Assembly: GCA_026014685.1 (NCBI GenBank)
Contig: JAOZHW010000007.1
Location: 186,001-250,000 of the forward strand
Reading direction: 5' to 3'
DNA from: Candidatus Bathyarchaeota archaeon
GTDB taxonomy: Archaea > Thermoproteota > Bathyarchaeia > Bathyarchaeales > Bathycorpusculaceae
DNA length: 64,000 nt
The notes beneath the pieces were generated by a model, which made no database searches, had not been told where the DNA came from, and worked only from the letters and a program-made list of their open reading frames with translations. This document shows, one piece after another, positions 43,181 through 52,471 of the stretch. The position numbers and the translations under genes are program-made. Position 1 is the stretch's first letter. Every line of letters begins with the position of its first letter.

Positions 43181-44562
43181 TTCCTTCTCAGTTTCAGCTT
43201 GATGTTCGCAATTAAATGCATACCGACTACGATGGCGGTGGAGAGTTTGAAGCGTCGGCTCTTATCCATAAAGTACGCCCTTCGTAGATAGTAGTGGTGG
43301 AATGCGCCTTCACGGAGTTTCCCCAACTCCTTCATGCTAAGCTGCGGCGTCTCAAAAATCGGGCGTGTTGTGTCGTACTTGTCGAAGTCGGTGACGCGGA
43401 GCCAACCGTTAGCCTTAACTTGATCATACAGCGGTGTGCCCGGGAAGGGTGTAGCGACGTTGTAGAAGCCTACTGCGTCCGGAGCGACTTTTTCTATGAA
43501 TTTGATGGTGTCCCACGCGGACTTTTTGGTTTCACCTGGGAAACCTAAAATTACGTTTGGAACAGGTCTCAAACCCACTTCGCGAACCCAACCTAGGACT
43601 TTTTCTGTTAATTCGGGTGTGATGCCTTTTTTCATTGCATCCAGCATCTGCTGTGTACCTGATTCGACGCCGAACCAAACCGAAACGCAACCCGCCTCCT
43701 TCATGGTGACCAACAAATCTTTGGTTAACATGTCTACGCGGGTACCGCAGTTCCACTCGATTTTGAGTCCCCGTTTCTTTATTTCGTTACAGATGTCGAT
43801 GACTTTTTGTTGGTCGACTGTGAAGGCGTCGTCGCAGAAGGTGAACTTGGTTTTGCCATAAGTTTTGTAGAGAAACTCTAATTCGTCTGCGACGTTTTTG
43901 GCACTTCGCATACGGTACTTGCGTCCATGCATGCGCACAGTACAGCAAAATTCACACCAGTAAACGCAGCCACGGCTCATCGCCAAGTAGAGGACATCTT
44001 CGTACTGGGCGAATTTATCCATCGGCCAGAGATGCCGCGCGGGAAAGGGCAAGCTGTCGAGGTCTTCGATGTAGGGGCGGTCGGGGTTTCTTATGATTTT
44101 GCCGTCTTTGCGGTATGTTATTCCTAAAACGTCGGCGCAGCTTTCTTCAGCCTCGATACGCTGCACCAACTCCACAAGAGTGGCTTCTCCTTCTCTGCGA
44201 ATGACTATGTCTAATTCTGGGCACTCCTCAAGCGCGTGGTCATCCCAAAATGTCACGTGGGGGCCGCCTGCGAGGGTTATGCAGTTTGGGCAGGCTTCTC
44301 TTGCCGCTTTAATCAGCTTCAAACCTGACTTGTAAGTGAGCGTAGATGAGGTAACTCCGACGATGTCTGGTTGGCGTTTTTCTATTTCTTTTTTGAACTC
44401 TTCAATGGACATCGGCTGTACTTGGCAGTCGATAACGTCTACTTTGTAGTTGTTTTTCTCTAAAACCGCCGCCAAGTACCCTAAACCCAACAGGGCAAAC
44501 GGCCAGTGCATGACGGCGCCAGCGGGTGCAGCGGGGTTAACGAGCGTTATGTGGGGTTTCAT
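43177..44562 (-). CDS. B12-binding-domain radical SAM enzyme (first)
   Basis: Residues 1-140 are a B12-binding-like Rossmann domain. The usual DxHxxG motif is not clear (the region reads VDVIDCQVQP), so cobalamin binding is unsure. The radical SAM cluster is SRGCVYWCEFC with Cys199, Cys203 and Cys206 (CxxxCxxC). A TIM-barrel half and a C-terminal helical domain follow, as in BchE/HpnJ-like enzymes. The substrate is unknown. It lies across from a methyltransferase and near a second enzyme of this class at 46.8 kb. Confidence 0.87.
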   Translation of the reverse strand: MKPHITLVNPAAPAGAVMHWPFALLGLGYLAAVLEKNNYKVDVIDCQVQPMSIEEFKKEIEKRQPDIVGVTSSTLTYKSGLKLIKAAREACPNCITLAGGPHVTFWDDHALEECPELDIVIRREGEATLVELVQRIEAEESCADVLGITYRKDGKIIRNPDRPYIEDLDSLPFPARHLWPMDKFAQYEDVLYLAMSRGCVYWCEFCCTVRMHGRKYRMRSAKNVADELEFLYKTYGKTKFTFCDDAFTVDQQKVIDICNEIKKRGLKIEWNCGTRVDMLTKDLLVTMKEAGCVSVWFGVESGTQQMLDAMKKGITPELTEKVLGWVREVGLRPVPNVILGFPGETKKSAWDTIKFIEKVAPDAVGFYNVATPFPGTPLYDQVKANGWLRVTDFDKYDTTRPIFETPQLSMKELGKLREGAFHHYYLRRAYFMDKSRRFKLSTAIVVGMHLIANIKLKLRRN

Positions 44563-44693
44563 GTCTGCTTCACGCTTAAGTGTTGTCTGTTTGAAGGGGT
44601 TTGATGCTTAAATCGTTTCGCATTTTAATGTATTAACTCTACCTTGTGCATCTCCTTGATAAGCAATTAGATTGGTGTCTGTTTTTCTCAAAC

Positions 44694-44700
44694 TATTTAA
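44694..44700 (+). promoter_or_regulatory. TATA box of a leaderless methyltransferase gene
   Basis: TATTTAA at 44694-44700 lies 19-25 bases before the ATG at 44719. The archaeal start of transcription falls at or next to this ATG, so the mRNA should be leaderless. No ribosome-binding site is seen before the ATG, which agrees. Confidence 0.6.
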
Positions 44701-44718
44701 ATGCTGTAAACCGTTTTA

Positions 44719-45558
44719 ATGCAATACACTTCGGAGGAAAACGTAACGCTACACAACCAAGCACTAAGCGAACAAATTCATAAAGCCAACATAGAGGTCC
44801 ACCGCAGCGAAGCCAAATATTACGAAGCCATCCACCCCGAAGTCTACAGCAAAAAAGAACAAAAACGCCTAACAGCCCAACTAAACGCCATCGACAAAAT
44901 GGTGACCCACAACCAGAAAAAAGCCCTCGACGTAGGCGCAGGCACAGGCAACCTCACGGGCAAACTCCTCGCAATGGGGTATCATGTGACTGCAACAGAT
45001 ATTTCTCCTGAGATGTGTGCTATACTCAAAAAGAAGTACGCCGCGTTCATGCCTGACAAGTTGGTGGTTATCAATTCGCCCATAGAAGCGTTGACCTTCC
45101 AAGAAGGCGAGTTCGATTTAATAACCAGTTACTCAGTGCTTCATCATCTGCCCGATTACGAGGCGGCTCTTGTTGCTCTTTGCGGCTACCTCAAGAAGGG
45201 CGGAGTCATCTACATCGATCACGAAGCCTCCCCTTACTATTGGGCTACTGAGAAGGGCATGTTGGCAAGCATCATCAAAGGCTTCACGTTCCACTCCAAC
45301 CCCATGCTCAACAGCCTCTACTTTGGAATCGTCGGATTAAGAATCCCCATGATTGATTACACGTTGTCTGATTATTGGTTTAAGAAAGAGCACGCCCTAA
45401 ACCACACCGTTATCGCCGAGGTTTTTAGGCGGCAGCGTTTTGAACACTACCAAAGAACAGACCACTACTTAACGGGAACTTGGCTGCCCAACCCCCTTGC
45501 GTACATTTATCGGCTTGTCTGTAAGCCTGAGATGAGTTTTTGGGTAGCAAAAAAATAG
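44719..45558 (+). CDS. class I SAM-dependent methyltransferase
   Basis: The 279-residue protein has the nucleotide loop LDVGAGTGNLTGKLL (about 73-87), an acidic end of strand 2 (ATDISPEM) and SYSVLHHLPDYEAAL (about 138-152), as in UbiE/COQ5-like methyltransferases. A charged helix precedes the core. The substrate is unknown. It is divergent from the first radical SAM gene and convergent with the tandem Lrp gene. Confidence 0.86.
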   Translation: MQYTSEENVTLHNQALSEQIHKANIEVHRSEAKYYEAIHPEVYSKKEQKRLTAQLNAIDKMVTHNQKKALDVGAGTGNLTGKLLAMGYHVTATDISPEMCAILKKKYAAFMPDKLVVINSPIEALTFQEGEFDLITSYSVLHHLPDYEAALVALCGYLKKGGVIYIDHEASPYYWATEKGMLASIIKGFTFHSNPMLNSLYFGIVGLRIPMIDYTLSDYWFKKEHALNHTVIAEVFRRQRFEHYQRTDHYLTGTWLPNPLAYIYRLVCKPEMSFWVAKK

Positions 45559-45565
45559 AAAAGAA

Positions 45566-46597
45566 TTAAGGATTAGGCGGTTTGGGTGCCCAATATTTTG
45601 GCATAGCACCAGTTTCCAGCAGCGAAGAGAACAAATCCAGCGGCCAAGCAGCTGGCGACGGACCCAAAAGGACATCTGGTTCAAGGTTGTTGATTCTGTT
45701 GATCTGCTGGGTGACTTCGAACATTTTATCAAAGTCCTCCAACGCTACCGCTGCATACAAATCGAAGTGGCCGATGAGTCTGATGATGACGATTAGGTTC
45801 GGTATTTTGAGCAGCTGACTGTAGATTTCAGTCATTTTACTTCTGTTTGAGACGTTTATGTAAAAGTGGGCTAACGCTTTGTAACCCAACTTAGCTAGGT
45901 CCAGTGTAATAGTTGAAGTTGGAAGAAGGGTTTTCCGTAGCTTCTTGTACCTTTGAATAACCGTCTTAGTGGATATACCCAACTGTTCGCCGATCTGCCT
46001 AAAAGGGGTCCGCGAATTTTTAGCGACAATTATCGCGATTTGCCTATCGATGTCATCGAAATCCAACAGGGAAGGGTCTATGTCGGTTTTTGGAGAAGGT
46101 AATTTTTTTGCGTCACTTTTAAGGGGCAACGGTTTGATGGTTAAGTTTGAGGCGAACTCTACGTTCACTGCATCTGCCCAAATCAATGCATCGACATGTT
46201 TGATTTTTGGGCAGGACTCTAAATCTTCAATTACATCCAGTAAGCTGTTGATTTCTTTTAAAGCGGCTTTGCCGAAGAAATTGTATTTACCCATATGCCG
46301 AATTACTTGTGAAATTTGCGGTCGGGTCTCCAGAAAAGCGGCGACTTCATCTTCATGCTCAAAGTCGGTTATGATTCCTAAATCTACAATATGGCTGTAG
46401 CCGAGGCATCGAGGGTTAACCAGCGTCACTTCACCTGTAATTATGCCTTCTTTCCAGAGGCGCTTGTAACGCATCCTAACTGCACCGACAGTGATTTTGC
46501 ATACCTTCGCAATGTCAGTGAAGCTGGTTCGTGACTCTGCGAGAAGCATTTTGATTATTGTTGCGTCTATTGCGTCTATTTTAGGGTCTGCTGACAT
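45566..46597 (-). CDS. fused tandem Lrp/AsnC regulator (two complete units)
   Basis: The 343-residue protein holds two full Lrp units. Unit 1 is HTH (IDATIIKMLLAESRTSFTDIA, then KITVGAVRMRYKRLWKEG) plus RAM (about 1-160). Unit 2 starts near 178 (DIDRQIAIIVAKNSRTPFRQIG, then ISTKTVIQRYKKLRK) and ends with RAM near 320. A charged linker of about 20 residues joins them. The gene stands divergent from the second radical SAM gene, so that is its most likely target besides itself. Confidence 0.88.
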   Translation of the reverse strand: MSADPKIDAIDATIIKMLLAESRTSFTDIAKVCKITVGAVRMRYKRLWKEGIITGEVTLVNPRCLGYSHIVDLGIITDFEHEDEVAAFLETRPQISQVIRHMGKYNFFGKAALKEINSLLDVIEDLESCPKIKHVDALIWADAVNVEFASNLTIKPLPLKSDAKKLPSPKTDIDPSLLDFDDIDRQIAIIVAKNSRTPFRQIGEQLGISTKTVIQRYKKLRKTLLPTSTITLDLAKLGYKALAHFYINVSNRSKMTEIYSQLLKIPNLIVIIRLIGHFDLYAAVALEDFDKMFEVTQQINRINNLEPDVLLGPSPAAWPLDLFSSLLETGAMPKYWAPKPPNP

Positions 46598-46820
46598 GTA
46601 AAGACCTGGAGAGATAAATTTTGTTTACTTTGAGTTAAAAGCAGAATTTAAAGTTTGTTTTATTCACCCTTTAACACTGTGCGCTTAATATTTTGGCAGA
46701 CTTGGAACTTTGGTAAACCGAGTTTTGAGGGAAAAATTTTAGAGTGTAGGTTTTTCCGTTAAAGCTATAACTCTGCGAACCATCAAACCTAACAATCACC
46801 CCTCAAGAGACAAACCCCAC

Positions 46821-48239
46821 ATGCCCAAACGTCCCCAAAAAAACCCTGGAAACTCACAGCGCAGTATCTTGCTTATGACAACGGCGCCGCCCGAAAAAGA
46901 CACATGGTACCACGGGAAACGGTTGCCTCCCATCGGTTTAATGTACATCGCTGCGGCACTCGAAAAAGCAGGCTACAAAGTTCAGATGCTTGACAATTAC
47001 CTCGCCAACAAACCCGCCGCTGAGGTTAAGCAACTTGTCGAGCAAGCCTCCCCGTTTATGGTGGGTATTACTTGTGGTTCAGCCACGTTTGCGCGGTGCG
47101 TGGAAACTGCTAAACTCATTAAAGAAGTAAAACAGGACTGCACCGTCGTGGTCGGTGGTTGGCATGCCTCCTATTTACCTGAAACACTTCTTGCACACCC
47201 AGAAATCGATTATGTCGTTATGGGTGAAGGAGAACGCGCGATAACCCAGTTAGCCAACGCGTTGTCAAGTGGCGACAAAACTCAAGCCGAAACCGTTCCA
47301 GGGGTCGCTTGCAGAGGAAGCGGCGGCAACATAATCAACCCGCCCCAATTCATCGAAGACATGGATGAAATCCCATACCCAGCACGGCACCTGCTACCGC
47401 TGGACCAGTATGACCGCACCATCGAATTCTTAGACGCCAAACCCGCCGACGTCATGAGCATCAGTCGTGGCTGCGTCTTCAACTGTGGTTTCTGTGAAAC
47501 CCGCAAACTCTGGGGTAACATCTGCCGCGGTTTTAGCCCCAAACGCGTGTTGGGCGAAATCCAAGACCTGCAAGCCAAATACGGCACCAAAGGCATATAC
47601 TTCATAAACGACAATTTTACGCTACGTAAAGAGAAAACCAAAGAACTCTGCCACCTCATCATCGAAAACAAGCTCGATTTAGAGTGGGTCTGTGACACCC
47701 GCGTGGATCTGGTCGATGATGAGCTTTTGGAGTTGATGAACAAAGCGGGTTGCAAGGTGATTTGGTTCGGCGTCGAATCAGGTTCCCCTAAAGTTCTCAA
47801 ACGCATAGGCAGAAACACCACTCCCGAACAGGTCGAATCCGCGTTTAAGCTCTGCAAGAAACATGGCATAAAAACCGCCTGCTCATTCATGCTGGGCTTA
47901 CCCGACGAAACCCTCGCAGACATGGAGGTATCCCTGAAGTTCGCCAAAAAACTCAGCCCAGACTACTGCCAATTTAACATCTTCATCGCGTACCCCGACA
48001 GCAAACTCTACAACGAGATGCTCCAGAGCGGAAAATACACCCAGCTAGACGATTACCTGCTCAGCGTCAAATCCGAAGAATACGACTTCGAATCCCTCAA
48101 AGCTGTGCAGTGGCGCTTCTTCAAAAGCTTCCACATGACCCCTAAACAAATCATTAAACGCGCCAAACGCGAAGGCATCTTCAACTTCGCCAAAAGCCGC
48201 CTGATGCATGGAACCAAAAAAGCCAGCGGTTCGGCTTAG
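46821..48239 (+). CDS. B12-binding-domain radical SAM enzyme (second)
   Basis: The 472-residue protein has a B12-binding-like domain (20-150), then the radical SAM cluster SISRGCVFNCGFCET with Cys218, Cys222 and Cys225, and HKCNLR-like follow-up strands, then GVESGSPKVLKRIGRNTT, typical of the class. The C-terminal domain has FIAYPDSKLYNEML. It is a paralogue of the enzyme at 43.2 kb (both have CGTRVDM/CDTRVDL). Substrate unknown; cobalamin-dependent methylation or lipid modification are possibilities. Confidence 0.87.
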   Translation: MPKRPQKNPGNSQRSILLMTTAPPEKDTWYHGKRLPPIGLMYIAAALEKAGYKVQMLDNYLANKPAAEVKQLVEQASPFMVGITCGSATFARCVETAKLIKEVKQDCTVVVGGWHASYLPETLLAHPEIDYVVMGEGERAITQLANALSSGDKTQAETVPGVACRGSGGNIINPPQFIEDMDEIPYPARHLLPLDQYDRTIEFLDAKPADVMSISRGCVFNCGFCETRKLWGNICRGFSPKRVLGEIQDLQAKYGTKGIYFINDNFTLRKEKTKELCHLIIENKLDLEWVCDTRVDLVDDELLELMNKAGCKVIWFGVESGSPKVLKRIGRNTTPEQVESAFKLCKKHGIKTACSFMLGLPDETLADMEVSLKFAKKLSPDYCQFNIFIAYPDSKLYNEMLQSGKYTQLDDYLLSVKSEEYDFESLKAVQWRFFKSFHMTPKQIIKRAKREGIFNFAKSRLMHGTKKASGSA

Positions 48240-48249
48240 GTGAAGCCGA

Positions 48250-49344
48250 GTGGATAAGCGGAGGCTTGGCAGAACAAACCTCTCGGTGTCGCAGGTTGGG
48301 TTCGGCGGCACATGGATAGCTGAACTCACAAAAGAGGAAGCGGTAAAGGTTGTTAGGCACGCTTTTGATTTGGGCATTAACTATTTTGATACGGCACGCT
48401 GGGACGGAGACAGTGAAGAAAAAATCGGCGAAGCCCTCCAAGACGTCCGAAGCCAATGTGTAATCGCGACTAAGACGGGGAGCCGAACAAAACGGGAATC
48501 GATGGCTGACTTCGCGGTGAGCCTCAAAAACCTCCGCACCGACCACGTCAACATCCTTCAATTGCATGGCATCGATGACGAGAAAACTCTTGAGAAAGCC
48601 ATGAGCGTAGATGGGTCGCTGCAGACATGCAAAGAAGCCCGCCGTGAGGGGCTGGCAGATTTTGTAGGCATCACGGGGCATAAGCCACGGGTACTCGCGA
48701 AGGCTGTTGCGACAGGCGAGTTCGACACGGTTTTGGTGCCCTTAAATGCGGTGACTCGGCAGGCGATTGAAGAGCTGTTACCTGCTGCGAAGGCGCATGA
48801 CGTAGGCGTAGTCGCCATGAAGCCATTGATGGCGAAAACTTCGAATTTGATTACTTGCCTCTATCGGCCTTCGCTTTCTTTGGTTTCAGATGAACCAGAA
48901 CTCAAAGCGTGGCTGGGCGAATCGGCGGATGAACGGGTTAACAGTTTGCTGCGGTTTGTTCTATCGCAGGATGTCGCCGCGGTTATTCCCGGGTTGCGAA
49001 GCGTCGGCGAAGTAGAGGCTGCGATGAAAGCAGGGGGAGAATTCAAAGGCTTAACACCCCAAGAGCAGAGGCGATTCAGTTTTGAGTTGGGCGACTACTG
49101 CCGTGACTGCGGAGCCTGCATGCCCTGCCCCCAAAACATCAACATACCCGCTATCCTACGATTCCACAGCTTCCACGAAGCTTATGGGCTCAAGGAGTGG
49201 GCGTGTAAACTCTACGGTGGACTCGAAGTTAAAGCGGACAAATGTACAGGGTGTGGAGAATGTAGGCCTAAATGCCCCTATCAGCTACCCATTGAGGCGC
49301 AGTTACAGAGCGCCCACAGAGACCTCACATTCAACCAACATTAA
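48250..49344 (+). CDS. aldo/keto reductase with C-terminal 2x[4Fe-4S] domain, catalytic Tyr replaced
   Basis: The 364-residue protein, GTG start, has an AKR barrel: GFGGTWI, FDTARWDGDSEEKIGEAL (46-63), VIATKTGSR (Lys75) and ILQLHGID (His near 100). Relatives read FDTARGYGDSEE, so the position of the catalytic Tyr is Asp52 here. Two ferredoxin clusters close the protein: CRDCGACMPC and CTGCGECRPKC, as in the Fe-S AKR group. It follows the radical SAM gene by 10 bases and probably belongs to the same operon. Electron transfer may be its job rather than standard reduction. Confidence 0.85.
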   Translation: MDKRRLGRTNLSVSQVGFGGTWIAELTKEEAVKVVRHAFDLGINYFDTARWDGDSEEKIGEALQDVRSQCVIATKTGSRTKRESMADFAVSLKNLRTDHVNILQLHGIDDEKTLEKAMSVDGSLQTCKEARREGLADFVGITGHKPRVLAKAVATGEFDTVLVPLNAVTRQAIEELLPAAKAHDVGVVAMKPLMAKTSNLITCLYRPSLSLVSDEPELKAWLGESADERVNSLLRFVLSQDVAAVIPGLRSVGEVEAAMKAGGEFKGLTPQEQRRFSFELGDYCRDCGACMPCPQNINIPAILRFHSFHEAYGLKEWACKLYGGLEVKADKCTGCGECRPKCPYQLPIEAQLQSAHRDLTFNQH

Positions 49345-49351
49345 TTTTGTG

Positions 49352-49741
49352 TTAGTTGTTTTTGTCTGCGAACAGTGTCTTAAACAAGTACACTATGAGG
49401 GGCAGGTTGATTGCGACGCGAATTGCGTTTAGCCACACCTGATAGTAAATCAAAATCCCCACACTGGTGCTCAGCGTGTAGGTTAAGGTGAATATGGCGA
49501 ACGCTATGCCCCATTTGCGATTCGAAAGCAACGCGGGAATCGAGGTTGACCAAAGCGCGATTTCTATCCAGTTGTTGAGGTCTTCAACGTCGCCGTTTAA
49601 GATGATTACAGCCATTAAAACGATGTTTAGCGCCATCCATAAAGCGGCGCCATACAGTAAGGGTGACCTCTGAGTTTTTGTTGCGATCAAGACTTTCTCC
49701 ACAGCGGAAAACGCAGATTCGCCATATAACGTTTTGCACAT
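49352..49741 (-). CDS. small polytopic membrane protein, unknown
   Basis: The 129-residue protein has about four hydrophobic helices (LLYGAALWMALNIVLMAVIIL, then ALWSTSIPALL, then AIFTLTYTLSTSVGILIYY, then AINLPLIVYLF) with short loops. No family or motif is recognised. It is convergent with the aldo/keto reductase and divergent from the GT-C gene. Confidence 0.68.
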   Translation of the reverse strand: MCKTLYGESAFSAVEKVLIATKTQRSPLLYGAALWMALNIVLMAVIILNGDVEDLNNWIEIALWSTSIPALLSNRKWGIAFAIFTLTYTLSTSVGILIYYQVWLNAIRVAINLPLIVYLFKTLFADKNN

Positions 49742-49808
49742 TCACGCAGAAATGTTTAGGATAATATTTTATTGCCAAACCGCTGATGCTAAAGTCTGGG
49801 AAGCAACC

Positions 49809-51161
49809 GTGACAGCAAAGAAGGTTGAGGAGTTTCTATGCGAGCACAGCATGCTCATCTTGGTCTTAGTCGGTAGCTTCCTCATCACCGCACCCATGGG
49901 CACCTACAGCAACTGGGATGCACAACTCGAATACGAAGCCACCGCCAGCATTCTCACCACAGGATACCCCACTGTCACAACGGGACTTATGATTAATCAG
50001 CCTCCGCTGGGTTTCTACACCTCAGCTGCTACCTTCGCAATCTTCGGCGCGTCATACCTAAATGGCGTGGCTCTGGTGACTGTGTTTGGGCTCGGCTGCG
50101 TCGCGGCAGTCTACGCCTTAGGCACAGTACTATATGGCAAAAAAACAGGTTTAGCCGCCTCAGCGCTCTTCGGTTTTGTCCCCTGGCACGTTTACATGTC
50201 GAGAATTTTCTTAATCGACAACCAATACCTTTTCTTGAGCCTAACGTTCCTAACATTGGCAGTTTTGGCTGTTAAACGCAACAGTGAACGGCTGGTTTTG
50301 GCTGCTGGTGTGGTGTTTGCGTTGGCTTTTTTAACCAAGCTCTTCGCCGTGTTCACCCTAATCCCCCTACTGCTCTTCATAACTCTGAACAGAAAAGAGA
50401 GTACCTTCAAGTTGGATAGACACAAGGTGCTGTTGTTTGTTTTGCCCTCGCTTATTCTGCAGACGGTTTGGTTTGGAGGGTTTGCAAACCAGCATTTCTT
50501 CGGCGTCTACTTCGCCAGCGACTTCACCCACCCCGAACTCGTCGCCAACCCTGTACCAGAATTCTTACCGATAATTTATGTAAAGAGTGCAGGGTGGTTC
50601 CTGTTTGCTGCGGTTTTCTTTTCTGCGGCGCTTGCGGTTGCCTATCGGCGGCAGCTGAAAAGGTTTTTGCGTTTAGACCTTGTCTGCCTCGGAGCCGTCG
50701 CGGCGGTTATGGCGCTTGATATGCTGTTGGTTTTGGTTTTTCATTTGACAGTGCCCTATGTCAGCGCCGTGAAATACAACTATTTCGCGTTGCCCTTCCT
50801 GTGTTTGGCTGCAGCGTCGATAGCCGACAAAGGCCACGTCTTGATTGGTTCATTGGATACCAAGAAAAAAATCGACTGGATAAAACCTGCCTTGGTTTTA
50901 GCGGGGTTGCTTTTGGTTTTTGCTTCGTTGGTTGAAAGCACGCTGTTTGTGAATGCGTGGTATGGTTTTGTTTCGTTTGGCGTGGACTCGGTCACCTACT
51001 ACGGATTCTACCTAAACACCCCCGTAGAAGATCCAAATCTCATGGTTAACATGCATTTTGTGGGGTTAGCGTTAACTGTTGTGGGCTTAGTTGCCTCAGC
51101 GTTTTTTAGTTTGCTAAGCGGCACCTTGAGACGACGGGTTAATTCGAAGGTGGTACCTTAA
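49809..51161 (+). CDS. GT-C/ArnT-like polytopic glycosyltransferase
   Basis: The protein has about eleven membrane helices. GTYSNWDAQLEYEATA in the first loop gives the acidic pair, and LMINQPPLGFYTSA recalls the PPL motif of PMT/ArnT-like enzymes. SRIFLIDNQYLFLSL follows as in GT83/GT39. From GTG 49809 it has 450 residues; a longer frame to 49734 exists, but a TATA-like AATATTTTAT at about 49762 makes GTG more likely. It probably uses a lipid-linked sugar. Confidence 0.82.
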   Translation: MTAKKVEEFLCEHSMLILVLVGSFLITAPMGTYSNWDAQLEYEATASILTTGYPTVTTGLMINQPPLGFYTSAATFAIFGASYLNGVALVTVFGLGCVAAVYALGTVLYGKKTGLAASALFGFVPWHVYMSRIFLIDNQYLFLSLTFLTLAVLAVKRNSERLVLAAGVVFALAFLTKLFAVFTLIPLLLFITLNRKESTFKLDRHKVLLFVLPSLILQTVWFGGFANQHFFGVYFASDFTHPELVANPVPEFLPIIYVKSAGWFLFAAVFFSAALAVAYRRQLKRFLRLDLVCLGAVAAVMALDMLLVLVFHLTVPYVSAVKYNYFALPFLCLAAASIADKGHVLIGSLDTKKKIDWIKPALVLAGLLLVFASLVESTLFVNAWYGFVSFGVDSVTYYGFYLNTPVEDPNLMVNMHFVGLALTVVGLVASAFFSLLSGTLRRRVNSKVVP

Positions 51162-52350
51162 CCCGCCTTTTGCTCAAAACAAAAACCGCTATCGAGCTTG
51201 CCAGCAGCGTACTCAGAGAGGCAAACAAACCCAGATAATGCAGACTTGTTGCGAATATGATGCCGCTTAAAATGGGTCCTAAAGTTTGCCCTATATCCAT
51301 AACGGTTGCGAGAAAACCCATCGAAGCACCCACCAGCGACGCGGGCACCAACTCGCTCATCAACGGCGTAGTCGAAGATAGAACAGCGGCAAACGCTACA
51401 CCGTACCCAACCGCCAAGAGGAGCAGCAATGGGAACGCTGTTGTGAAAGGAATTACCGCAATCAGGAGGCAACTGGCGGCTGCGCCTGCGATGATGGGTT
51501 TAGAGCGCCCAATCCTATCCGAGACTCGCCCTATTAGGGGTCGCGCAATCACCAGCGCAGCGATTTGGCTGCCTGCAATGACGCCGACGGAAAAAATGTC
51601 TAGTCCCGCAACCTCCGTCAAGTAGCCGACTAAGAAAAACTCTACGGAGCCAAACACGTAGTACTGGATCGCTTGAACGTAGCTTACCCCTAAAACCCTG
51701 CGGTTCCTGATTAGATAAACCCAGCCGCCTAACATTTTTCTGGTTGACCGTTCCACAGGTCGCACCACCTGTGTTGATTCTCTTTTTTCAGCTAAAAACA
51801 GCACCGCAACCACCAACGCCGTCACCCCCGCCACGCCCACAGCCAAGTAGAGCGAGAAGTAGCTCTGGCTAGTTGCGAACAGGATGTAGCCGCCGAGAAA
51901 AGGAGCTAAAGCCCGACCCACCGCAGTGGCAGAACTGAAAAGCGAGATACGCTCACCGCGCTTGGTTGGGTAGAGTTCGGCGATTGAGGCTTCAGCTACT
52001 GGGATAAAGATGGCAGTGGCGAAACCGTGATAGAAACGGACAAGCGCCAACGTCCACCAAGAATCCACTCCCAAGTAGAAGAAAGGTGCGGAGGCAAAAA
52101 CGAAAGCGGATAGTAGCAGCATTTTGCGTCTGCCAAAGATGTCGGAGAGTGATGCTGCGGGCAAACTGACGAGGATGCCTGGTATGGTTGAGGCAGAGGC
52201 TACGATGCCCAGCAGTTCGTTGGGGGTGCCTAAGCTGGTTGCGAAGGGTTTAAGCACGGGGTTTTTTGACATAGTTGAGCTAAGGATAGCGAAAAAGCCC
52301 AGTATACACATGATAACGAAGATTTTCTGGGTGTTGCTAAGCCTAAGCAT
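51139..52350 (-). CDS. major facilitator superfamily transporter
   Basis: The 403-residue protein shows twelve helices. SDIFGRRKMLLLSAF is the conserved loop-2/3 motif, RFYHGFATAIFIPVAEASIAEL is helix 4-5, and a second SDRIGRSKPIIAG lies in the symmetric half. It is likely a proton-driven exporter of a small molecule. Its end overlaps the GT-C gene end on the other strand by 23 bases. Confidence 0.88.
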   Translation of the reverse strand: MLRLSNTQKIFVIMCILGFFAILSSTMSKNPVLKPFATSLGTPNELLGIVASASTIPGILVSLPAASLSDIFGRRKMLLLSAFVFASAPFFYLGVDSWWTLALVRFYHGFATAIFIPVAEASIAELYPTKRGERISLFSSATAVGRALAPFLGGYILFATSQSYFSLYLAVGVAGVTALVVAVLFLAEKRESTQVVRPVERSTRKMLGGWVYLIRNRRVLGVSYVQAIQYYVFGSVEFFLVGYLTEVAGLDIFSVGVIAGSQIAALVIARPLIGRVSDRIGRSKPIIAGAAASCLLIAVIPFTTAFPLLLLLAVGYGVAFAAVLSSTTPLMSELVPASLVGASMGFLATVMDIGQTLGPILSGIIFATSLHYLGLFASLSTLLASSIAVFVLSKRRVKVPPSN

Positions 52351-52471
52351 GTGCGGTAACCTTACAAGGAAGCTGCAGTTGGCGTATTTTTTGTTTACTC
52401 TAACCTCCTAAGAACGATGTTGTTTATTAAGAAAGAACGTGTTCAATTAGAAGCTAATTGAAGGCACCACA

